Below are positions 6,238-12,410 of a stretch of DNA of 12,900 nt, piece after piece. The stretch is from Dehalococcoidia bacterium (GTDB taxonomy: Bacteria > Chloroflexota > Dehalococcoidia > JAENJB01): contig JAENJB010000018.1 of NCBI GenBank assembly GCA_016844565.1, positions 1 through 12,900 on the forward strand. Reading direction: 5' to 3'. Each line of letters starts with the position of its first letter. Position 1 is the first letter of the stretch. The position numbers and the translations under genes were made by a program. The notes under the pieces were generated by a model that saw nothing but the letters and a program-made list of their open reading frames with translations, did no database searches and had not been told where the DNA came from.

Positions 6238-6537
6238 ATGAAAGTAATCTCCAACTTCACCCGCGTTCTGGGGGGAGAGAAAGGCTTCAAGATCAGGGCC
6301 ACTTTCAACGTGGAGACGTCCCAAGATGAGCCCTATGTGATTTTCCGCGTGGAAAAGGGAGAGCCCATCCTGGAATGCCTGGAGGTTCCCCCTGGCCCCG
6401 CCGGCTCGCGCAGCATGGATTTCAACAGCAAAGCTGAGGCCGAGGCCTTCCTGGCCAAGCTCGTCAACGCCTGCCGAACGCTAAAAGAGGCCTGGGAAAG
6501 CGTTGCGATCCCTCAAAGCAAAGAAATAGACGTCTGA
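6238..6537 (+). CDS. Uncharacterised 99-residue protein between rsmH and ftsA
   Basis: I do not recognise this family. A near-perfect ribosome site (AAAGGAGGTG, 6226-6235) shortly before the ATG and strongly biased codon use support a real gene. The N-terminal half reads as beta strands (MKVISNFTRVLGG, GFKIRATFNVET, PYVIFRVEKGEPILECLEV). A Pro/Gly turn (PPGPAGSRS) follows, then an alpha-helical half (KAEAEAFLAKLVNACRTLKEAWESV). There is no membrane segment, signal peptide, zinc cluster or nucleotide-binding loop, so it should be a small cytosolic alpha/beta protein. It occupies the place where other bacteria carry ftsL, ftsI and the mur genes, and it is followed at 114 bp by ftsA. Position and expression signals make a division-related role plausible, but that is inference only. 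Confidence 0.82.
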   Translation: MKVISNFTRVLGGEKGFKIRATFNVETSQDEPYVIFRVEKGEPILECLEVPPGPAGSRSMDFNSKAEAEAFLAKLVNACRTLKEAWESVAIPQSKEIDV

Positions 6538-6578
6538 GCAGCCGGGAGTACCCCGGGGCAGCATGCCCAGAGAAGAAA

Positions 6579-6598
6579 AGGAGGAGCAGTCATTGTAA
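6579..6598 (+). other. Orphan ribosome site followed by a TTG-TAA start-stop
   Basis: In the 114-bp gap before ftsA, a perfect AGGAGG (6579-6584) is followed 8 nt later by TTG at 6593 and immediately by TAA at 6596. This is a minimal start-stop element. An ATT at 6592 would instead open an 11-codon frame ending at 6627. Just upstream are two overlapping short stems: CCGGG/CCCGG at 6542-6556 and GGGC/GCCC at 6556-6568. The real ftsA site (GAAAGGAGGAAGG) lies farther down, just before 6652. The orphan site could stall ribosomes or be the remnant of a lost gene. Confidence 0.25.
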
Positions 6599-6651
6599 GA
6601 ATATCAACCGGCATCACGGAAAGATAGTAAGCTTCAGAAAGGAGGAAGGAA

Positions 6652-7881
6652 ATGCCAAAAGGCAGATTAGTAACCGCCATAGACGTAGGAACAACTAAGA
6701 TATGCACCCTCATCGCCGATGTCTACACCCAGAAAGGGATTCAAGTCTTGGGCGTGGGCATCGTTCCCTCCGAGGGACTTCACAAAGGGGTGGTAGCCGA
6801 CATACCCCGGGCGCGAGCCTCAATAAAAGAGTCCGTGCGCAAGGCCGAGCAGATGGCCGGGAAACGGGTAGACTCAGCCTATGTCGGCGTCACCGGGAGA
6901 CACGTGGACTCCCTCAACAACAAAGGTATCGTTGCCATTAACCGACAGGACCGTAAGGTCCGCACCGAGGACCTGAGAAGAGCTCTCGAGGTCGCTAGAG
7001 CGGTCAGCATACCCAGTGATCGGAAAGTGTTGCACATCATCCCCAGGGGATACATGCTCGACAACCAGACGAAGGTAGAGAATCCCGTAGGGATGCACGG
7101 TTTCCGGCTGGATGTTGAGACCCACCTGATCACCGCCGCCATTGACTCGGTCCAGAACCTCGCCAAGTGCGTCCGCGGTTTAGGCATAGATATCGAAGAC
7201 TTGGTGCTTGAGCCGCTGGCCAGCGCCGAGGCAGTCCTGGAGCCGGATGAGAGGGAAGCCGGCGTCATCCTGGCTGACATAGGCGGAGGAACTACCGATA
7301 TCGCCGTCTTCAAAGATGGGAGCATCTACCACACCTCCGTCATCCCCGTCGCCGGCTACCAGGTCACACGCGATATTGCACTGGGCCTCAATCTCCCCTT
7401 CGAGATGGCCGAGGCAATGAAGAAAAAGTATGGCAGCCTGCAGGCAGGCGGCGACGGCACGATTGACACACGGGGCCTGGGCGAAACCGACGGCCACGCC
7501 GTGTCATACCAGGACCTCAACCAGATCATCCGGGCGCGGGTCGATGAACTGCTCCGCCTCATCGTCCTCGAACTCCCCGACTCCGGGGCCAACCGCATGG
7601 TGCCGGCCGGACTGGTTCTCACCGGTGGTAGCAGCAACCTGCCAGGCATGGACATCGCGGCCCAGGAGTTGCTGCGCATGCCGGTTAGAATCGGCACACC
7701 CTCCGGCGTCTACGGTATCACCGATGCGATCAACGACCCGGCTCATGCCACCGGCGTAGGGCTACTGCTCTGGGCAACCCACAAGCCGGTGGGCGAGCAA
7801 AGCTGGCACAATCTCCAGCAGTCCACTTCGCTGAACCGCTTCATGTCCACCCTGAGAAAAATCTTTCTCGGTTCTAATTGA
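6652..7881 (+). CDS. ftsA: Cell division protein FtsA
   Basis: FtsA is the actin-like ATPase that tethers FtsZ filaments to the membrane and recruits later division proteins. The 409-residue product has phosphate-1 VTAIDVGTTKICTLIADV (7-24), the 1C (SHS2) subdomain at about 80-165, phosphate-2 GVILADIGGGTTDIAVF (204-220) and the adenosine loop GLVLTGGSSNLPGM (320-333). The last residues, TSLNRFMSTLRKIFLG (392-407), form the expected amphipathic membrane-targeting helix, with basic and hydrophobic faces. The ribosome site GAAAGGAGGAAGG just before the ATG is very strong. It is followed at 24 bp by ftsZ with its own strong site. In this operon FtsA and FtsZ are the only recognisable division proteins. 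FtsI, FtsL, FtsQ and FtsW, which FtsA normally helps recruit, are not encoded nearby. Confidence 0.96.
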   Translation: MPKGRLVTAIDVGTTKICTLIADVYTQKGIQVLGVGIVPSEGLHKGVVADIPRARASIKESVRKAEQMAGKRVDSAYVGVTGRHVDSLNNKGIVAINRQDRKVRTEDLRRALEVARAVSIPSDRKVLHIIPRGYMLDNQTKVENPVGMHGFRLDVETHLITAAIDSVQNLAKCVRGLGIDIEDLVLEPLASAEAVLEPDEREAGVILADIGGGTTDIAVFKDGSIYHTSVIPVAGYQVTRDIALGLNLPFEMAEAMKKKYGSLQAGGDGTIDTRGLGETDGHAVSYQDLNQIIRARVDELLRLIVLELPDSGANRMVPAGLVLTGGSSNLPGMDIAAQELLRMPVRIGTPSGVYGITDAINDPAHATGVGLLLWATHKPVGEQSWHNLQQSTSLNRFMSTLRKIFLGSN

Positions 7882-7905
7882 GTAGTATTAAGAAAGGAGG
7901 CAAAG

Positions 7906-9024
7906 ATGAGCAAATCAAGCTTTGTAACCAGCGCCGCCAAGATCAAAGTCGTCGGAATCGGCGGCGGGGGATGCAATGTCATCAGTCGCATGATCAAGGA
8001 AGAAATCCAAGGTGTAGAGTTCTACGCACTGAACACAGATGCCCAGTCCCTGGCTTTCACTGAAGCTCCGAACCGGATACAAGTGGGAGAAAGGGTAACC
8101 CGAGGACTTGGTGCGGGCGGGGACCACAACGTAGGTGCGAAGGCCGCTGAGGAGAGCTACGACGGCCTGAGGCAAGCCCTTGCCGGCGCCGACATGGTCT
8201 TCATCACTGCCGGAATGGGTGGCGGCACCGGAACCGGCGGCGCCCCAATAGTAGCTGAAATAGCCAAGAAGAACGGCGCCCTGACCATTGCCGTGGTCAC
8301 CAAGCCCTTCGCCTTTGAGGGCAGCCATCGTACCAAAGTAGCCGAAGAGGGAATCGCCAACCTGATGCCCCGAGTAGATACCCTGATCATCGTCCCCAAC
8401 GACCGACTGATGGAGATGGTGGACGCGACTACCGCCGTCGGCAGCGCCTTCAAAATGGCCGATGACGTCCTGACTCATGCCGTCCAGGCAATCGCTGAGG
8501 TCATCACCGTCCCCGGCATGATCAACCTGGACTTCGCTGACGTCCGCGCCGTCATGAAGGATGCCGGCCCAGCATGGATGTCCATCGGACGCGGCAGCGG
8601 CCAGAACCGTGCCAGAGAGGCAGCTCAAGCGGCACTGGCCAGCCCCATGCTCGACGTTTCCATTGAGGGAGCCAAGGGTGTGCTGTTCAACGTCACTGGT
8701 GGTCAGAACCTGACCTTGCATGAAGTCAGGACCGCCGCCGACCTGGTACAGCAGGCAGTCGACCCGGATGCCACCATCATCTTCGGCGTCGTCTACGACC
8801 CCAAGATGGACAACGACTGCAAGATCACCCTCATAGCCACCGGCTTCGTTAACTCCACGACCGGCGGCCCACCCACGAAGGATGAGCTGATGCGCCTGGT
8901 CAAAGACAAAGAGGACGGCCTGGATGTACCAGCCATCTTCCGCAACCGGTCTACCCATGGCCGGCCCTTGATCACCGCCAGACCGGCACCCCAGGACATG
9001 AAGTCAGGCGCCAGGAGCCGGTAG
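7906..9024 (+). CDS. ftsZ: Cell division protein FtsZ
   Basis: FtsZ is the tubulin-like GTPase that forms the cytokinetic ring. The 372-residue product has KVVGIGGGGCNVISRM (14-29), NTDAQSL (43-49), the tubulin signature GGGTGTGGAP (105-114) and PNDRLMEMVD (164-173). The T7 loop NLDFADVRAVMKDAG (207-221) keeps Asn207, Asp209 and Asp212, the GTP-hydrolysis residues. The globular part ends near residue 316. A FtsA-binding-type motif, LDVPAIFRNR (339-348), follows after only about 20 linker residues. A 24-residue, mostly basic tail then ends GARSR, so the motif is not terminal as it often is. AAGGAGG 5 nt before the ATG fixes the start. It is the last gene of the operon, with a strong hairpin 30 bp after the stop. 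Confidence 0.98.
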   Translation: MSKSSFVTSAAKIKVVGIGGGGCNVISRMIKEEIQGVEFYALNTDAQSLAFTEAPNRIQVGERVTRGLGAGGDHNVGAKAAEESYDGLRQALAGADMVFITAGMGGGTGTGGAPIVAEIAKKNGALTIAVVTKPFAFEGSHRTKVAEEGIANLMPRVDTLIIVPNDRLMEMVDATTAVGSAFKMADDVLTHAVQAIAEVITVPGMINLDFADVRAVMKDAGPAWMSIGRGSGQNRAREAAQAALASPMLDVSIEGAKGVLFNVTGGQNLTLHEVRTAADLVQQAVDPDATIIFGVVYDPKMDNDCKITLIATGFVNSTTGGPPTKDELMRLVKDKEDGLDVPAIFRNRSTHGRPLITARPAPQDMKSGARSR

Positions 9025-9053
9025 GACAGACCATAATTTAACCCATTGCTCCA

Positions 9054-9103
9054 TCTGCGGGAAGGTTGAGCCCCGATTCGTCGGAGTTCAGCCTTCCCGC
9101 AGA
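9054..9103 (+). terminator. Strong hairpin after ftsZ, probable transcription terminator
   Basis: TCTGCGGGAAGGTTGA (9054-9069) pairs with TCAGCCTTCCCGCAGA (9088-9103) over 16 bp with a single G-U pair. The 18-nt loop can extend the helix with CCGA-TTCG-TCGG (a UUCG-like tip). It lies 30 bp after the ftsZ stop and before the nrdR promoter. What follows is ACACTATTTCCCCCC rather than a clean T-run, so a factor-assisted terminator or an RNA-stabilising 3' end is also possible. Confidence 0.6.
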
Positions 9104-9222
9104 CACTATTTCCCCCCACACCCCAATCGCAGCTCGTACGCAACCAGCAATAGCCCCCCCCCACATAATCCAGTGGCACAGCCCACCATCCGCCATTCCC
9201 TTCCAACTTACCCAAACAGGCC

Positions 9223-9251
9223 TTGACACCATCAACAAGTTGTGGTAGCAT
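9223..9251 (+). promoter_or_regulatory. Promoter for nrdR-nrdJ
   Basis: A perfect -35 TTGACA (9223-9228) is followed after 17 bp by TAGCAT (9246-9251, 4 of 6 to consensus). Transcription should begin near 9258, about 30 nt before the nrdR ATG. The promoter is sandwiched between two NrdR-box-like sequences. Confidence 0.65.
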
Positions 9252-9277
9252 ACTCCAGTAACCACAACATGGTGTGG
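9230..9277 (+). promoter_or_regulatory. Putative tandem NrdR boxes over the nrdR promoter
   Basis: NrdR boxes are 16-bp imperfect palindromes (acaCwAtATaTwGtgt), usually in pairs about three helical turns apart. Here CCACAACATGGTGTGG (9262-9277) is palindromic at 14 of 16 bases and matches the consensus at 11 of 16. CATCAACAAGTTGTGG (9230-9245) matches at 9 of 16 and keeps the core CAA...TTG. The two start exactly 32 bp apart with a 16-bp spacer. The first covers the -35/-10 spacer and the second the start site, ideal for repression. The gene immediately downstream is nrdR itself. Confidence 0.6.
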
Positions 9278-9287
9278 GCGGTGGAAA

Positions 9288-9809
9288 ATGCGTTGCCCCT
9301 ATTGCGACCACAAGAGTTCCAAGGTTATTGATTCCCGCAGTGCGGGAACGAGCATACGTCGCCGTCGTGAATGTCTCCGCTGTCAATCACGATTCACTAC
9401 TTATGAACAGGTCAGGGGCACAAGCCTCTTCGTCATCAAGAAAGACACGAGACGAGAGGAATTCAACCGCACCAAGTTGCTCACCGGCATTCGCAAGGCC
9501 TGCGAAAAGCGCCCCCTGCACTCCGGCGCTGTGGATAAGCTGGTAGACGATATCGAAGCCGATCTCCACCACTTGGGAAAGACGGAGGTGGCCAGTTCCG
9601 TCATAGGGGATATGGTCATGGAGAAGCTCAGGAAGCTGGACCACATTGCTTATATCCGCTTCGCTAGCGTCTACCGCGATTTCTCCGACCTCAACATGCT
9701 GAAGACAGAGGTGGACTCTCTCTCTAAAGGCAAGGAAGGGACAGGCAGGCAGGGAAGCCAGCTTCCCCTGCTCCCCAAGCAGGAGCCGGCGCAGACCGTC
9801 CGTAACTAA
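9288..9809 (+). CDS. nrdR: Transcriptional repressor NrdR
   Basis: NrdR senses ATP/dATP through an ATP-cone and represses ribonucleotide reductase genes. The 173-residue protein has the N-terminal zinc ribbon MRCPYCDHKSSKVIDSR (Cys3, Cys6) with Cys29 and Cys32 in ECLRCQSRFTTYE. The ATP-cone follows at about 48-138 (FVIKKDTRREEFNRTKLLTGI, then the YIRFASVYRDF end). The family is usually about 150 residues; this one adds a low-complexity Gly/Gln/Pro tail after about 145. The ATG is the only reasonable start, since the zinc ribbon begins at residue 3. The ribosome site is a modest GGTGGAAA. The promoter overlaps two putative NrdR boxes, so autoregulation is likely. nrdJ begins 52 bp after the stop on the same strand and should be co-regulated. 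Confidence 0.97.
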   Translation: MRCPYCDHKSSKVIDSRSAGTSIRRRRECLRCQSRFTTYEQVRGTSLFVIKKDTRREEFNRTKLLTGIRKACEKRPLHSGAVDKLVDDIEADLHHLGKTEVASSVIGDMVMEKLRKLDHIAYIRFASVYRDFSDLNMLKTEVDSLSKGKEGTGRQGSQLPLLPKQEPAQTVRN

Positions 9810-9861
9810 GGCATCTCCCCACCTTGATTGTAGCAGACTGAAGTGAAGACAGAGAGAGAGA

Positions 9862-12393
9862 ATGGCTAGCGCCAACCAGCGAAGAGAGCAGGGGGAATAC
9901 GTGGACCGGAACCGCGTAGCACGCTCCGTCTTTGCCGCCGCCGAGGCAATGGGTATCACCGACAGGGACCGGCTCGAGCAGTTCACCAACCAGGTGATTC
10001 AGAAGCTGGAGCTGGCTCCGACCCTGCCCGGCATGGAACACCTGGCGCCGCGGAAGCGCCAGAGAATCAATACCCTGCCTCCGGAGCCACAGATCCAGGC
10101 CATAGTAAGAGAAATCTTGGACAATAGCGAGGTAACGCCGATGGTCACCGCCTCAACTGCTATCACCCTCTCCGAAAACGCCCAGCGGGTGCTCGAGAAG
10201 AGGTATCTGAAGAAGGACCGGACCGGCCAGGTAGTTGAAACGCCCGAGGACATGTTCCGTCGGGTAGCCAGCACCGTGAGTTCAGCCGAGCTGTCCTACC
10301 ATCCGCCAAAGGCGGACGTGACACGCTTGGAGGAGGACTTCTACCAGGCCATGGCCAGCCTCGAGTTCCTCCCTAACTCCCCAACCCTGATGAACGCCGG
10401 GCGAGAGCTGGGACAGCTCTCCGCCTGCTTTGTCCTGCCCATAGAAGACTCAATGGAATCTATTTTCGATGCCGTCAAGTACACGGCGCTGATTCACAAG
10501 AGCGGCGGGGGCACAGGATTCTCCTTCTCTCGCATCCGTCCAGCAAAAGACAAGGTCGGCTCCACCGGCGGAGTGGCCAGCGGTCCCATATCCTTTATGC
10601 GCGCCTTCGATACTGCCACCGACGTCATCAAACAGGGAGGCATGCGCCGTGGCGCCAACATGGGCATCCTCAACGTCAACCATCCCGACATCTGGAAATT
10701 CATCACCGCCAAGGAAGACCCGAAGGCCTTCACCAACTTCAACCTCTCCGTGGCGGTAACCGCCGAATTCATGGAAGCCGTGGAAAAGCGAACGGAGTAC
10801 AACCTGGTAAACCCCCACAGCCATGAGGTGGCCGGCAAGGCCAACGCGCGAGAAATCTTCGATAAGATGGTGGACATGGCTTGGAAAGGCGGCGACCCGG
10901 GCATCATCTTCATCGACCGCATCAACCGGGACAATCCCACCCCCCATCTTGGCGCCATCGAGAGCACCAATCCCTGCGGCGAGCAGCCGCTGTTGCCTTA
11001 CGAGTCGTGCAACCTGGGCTCCATCAACCTGACCAAAGCACTGCGCCAGAAGAATGGCGGCTTTGAGATGGACTATCCCCGGCTGGCCAGGATTGTGAAG
11101 CTGGCAGTCCGGTTCCTCGACAATGTCATCGACGTCAATCAGTTCCCCCTTCCCCAGATAGCCGAGAGTACCAGGGCCACCAGGAAAGTCGGCCTGGGAG
11201 TGATGGGTTTCGCCGACATGCTGCTCCAATTGGGCGTTCCCTACAACTCCGAAGAGGCTCTTCGCCTCGCCGGAGAGCTCATGCGGTTCATAGATGAGAA
11301 AGCTCTCGAAACCTCCATACAACTGGCTGAGGGAAGAGGGGTGTTCCCCGCCTTCCAGGGGAGCGTCTATGACTCGCCCGGCAAGCCCAGGGTAAGGAAT
11401 GCCGCCAGGACCACCATCGCCCCCACGGGCACGCTCAGTATCATCGCCGGCTGCTCCAGTGGCATCGAGCCGCTCTTCGCCCTCAGCTACATGCGCAACA
11501 TCCTCGACGGCGAAAGCATGGTAGAGGTGAACCCCTATTTCGAGCAGGTCGCCCGCCAGAGGGGATTCTATTCAGCCGAGCTAATGCAGCGCCTGGCTGC
11601 CGGCGGTAAACTGGCTGACATGGACGGGATACCGGAAGATGTAAAGAAGGTCTTCGTGACCGCCCATGACATCACCCCGGAGTGGCACGTGAAAATGCAG
11701 GCGGCCTTCCAGAGATTCACCAACAACGCCGTCTCCAAAACAGTCAACTTCCCCCATGATGCTACACGGGAAGATGTGTCCCACGTCTATATGCTCGCCT
11801 TCAAAGAAGGGGTCAAAGGCATAACCATCTACCGGGATGGAAGCCGCGAAGGCCAGGTACTCAGCGTTGCCAGGAAAGAGCCGGCGGCGGAGAAGGAGTC
11901 ACAACTTCATCGGGACGATGGGGCCAGAACGCCACGCCGCCGACCACCGGTTACCACCGGCTTCACCGAGAAGGTCACCACCGGCTGCGGCAACATCTAT
12001 GTGACTGTCAACTCCGATGAGCAGGGCATCTGCGAGGTCTTCTCCAGCCTCGGCAAGACGGGCGGATGCGCCTCCGCCCAGCTGGAGGCCACCTGCCGCC
12101 TCATCTCCCTGGCCCTGCGCTCAGGGGTGGATACCAACTCCATCACGAAGCATCTGCGGGGAATTCGTTGCGCTTCCATTGCCTGGCAAGACGGCCGCGC
12201 CGTACTCTCCTGCGCTGACGCCATCGGCAGTGTCATCGAGAGGCACCTCAAGGGAGACAGCCAGACCGGCAGCAGCCATAAGACCGGCGGGACTTACAGC
12301 CCGGCCGGACAGTGTCCAGAATGCGGCGGCCTCCTCATCTACCAGGAAGGCTGCCACATATGCCCTGGATGCGGCTACACCAAGTGCGGCTAG
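9862..12393 (+). CDS. nrdJ: Adenosylcobalamin-dependent (class II) ribonucleotide reductase
   Basis: This enzyme reduces ribonucleotides to deoxyribonucleotides with a radical from adenosylcobalamin, independently of oxygen. The 843 residues contain LPNSPTLMNAG (170-180), first active-site Cys189 in SACFVLP, the glycine-rich HKSGGGTGFSFSRIRP (212-227) and VASGPISFM (238-246). The catalytic loop TNPCGEQPLLPYESCNLGSI follows (369-388, with Cys372, Glu374, Cys383). Next come RNAARTTIAPTGT, a TSCPD-type domain near 695-795 (TTGCGNIYVTV, GGCASA), and a cysteine-rich end (Cys818, 821, 831, 834, 837, 842). The final CGYTKC is the CX4C pair expected to re-reduce the active site. Residues about 15-90 resemble the helical half of an ATP-cone, but the N-terminal hairpin is missing, and an in-frame TGA 18 nt upstream rules out an extension. 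The ribosome site is weak (GAGAGAG). A cobalamin source is required. Confidence 0.97.
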   Translation: MASANQRREQGEYVDRNRVARSVFAAAEAMGITDRDRLEQFTNQVIQKLELAPTLPGMEHLAPRKRQRINTLPPEPQIQAIVREILDNSEVTPMVTASTAITLSENAQRVLEKRYLKKDRTGQVVETPEDMFRRVASTVSSAELSYHPPKADVTRLEEDFYQAMASLEFLPNSPTLMNAGRELGQLSACFVLPIEDSMESIFDAVKYTALIHKSGGGTGFSFSRIRPAKDKVGSTGGVASGPISFMRAFDTATDVIKQGGMRRGANMGILNVNHPDIWKFITAKEDPKAFTNFNLSVAVTAEFMEAVEKRTEYNLVNPHSHEVAGKANAREIFDKMVDMAWKGGDPGIIFIDRINRDNPTPHLGAIESTNPCGEQPLLPYESCNLGSINLTKALRQKNGGFEMDYPRLARIVKLAVRFLDNVIDVNQFPLPQIAESTRATRKVGLGVMGFADMLLQLGVPYNSEEALRLAGELMRFIDEKALETSIQLAEGRGVFPAFQGSVYDSPGKPRVRNAARTTIAPTGTLSIIAGCSSGIEPLFALSYMRNILDGESMVEVNPYFEQVARQRGFYSAELMQRLAAGGKLADMDGIPEDVKKVFVTAHDITPEWHVKMQAAFQRFTNNAVSKTVNFPHDATREDVSHVYMLAFKEGVKGITIYRDGSREGQVLSVARKEPAAEKESQLHRDDGARTPRRRPPVTTGFTEKVTTGCGNIYVTVNSDEQGICEVFSSLGKTGGCASAQLEATCRLISLALRSGVDTNSITKHLRGIRCASIAWQDGRAVLSCADAIGSVIERHLKGDSQTGSSHKTGGTYSPAGQCPECGGLLIYQEGCHICPGCGYTKCG

Positions 12394-12410
12394 GCTAGCG
12401 GGAGGATTTC

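Noticed and set aside
7915..8958. 347-codon minus-strand open frame opposite ftsZ
   Set aside because: It mirrors ftsZ almost exactly, is Gly/Asp/Val-rich without motifs and has no promoter or ribosome site; it follows from the codon bias of ftsZ.
8793..9386. 197-codon minus-strand open frame across the ftsZ-nrdR gap
   Set aside because: It overlaps the ends of both genes, the hairpin and the nrdR promoter, and is Gly/Trp-rich and motif-free.
10450..11322. 290-codon minus-strand open frame opposite nrdJ
   Set aside because: It is an antisense shadow of conserved nrdJ motifs with no independent support.
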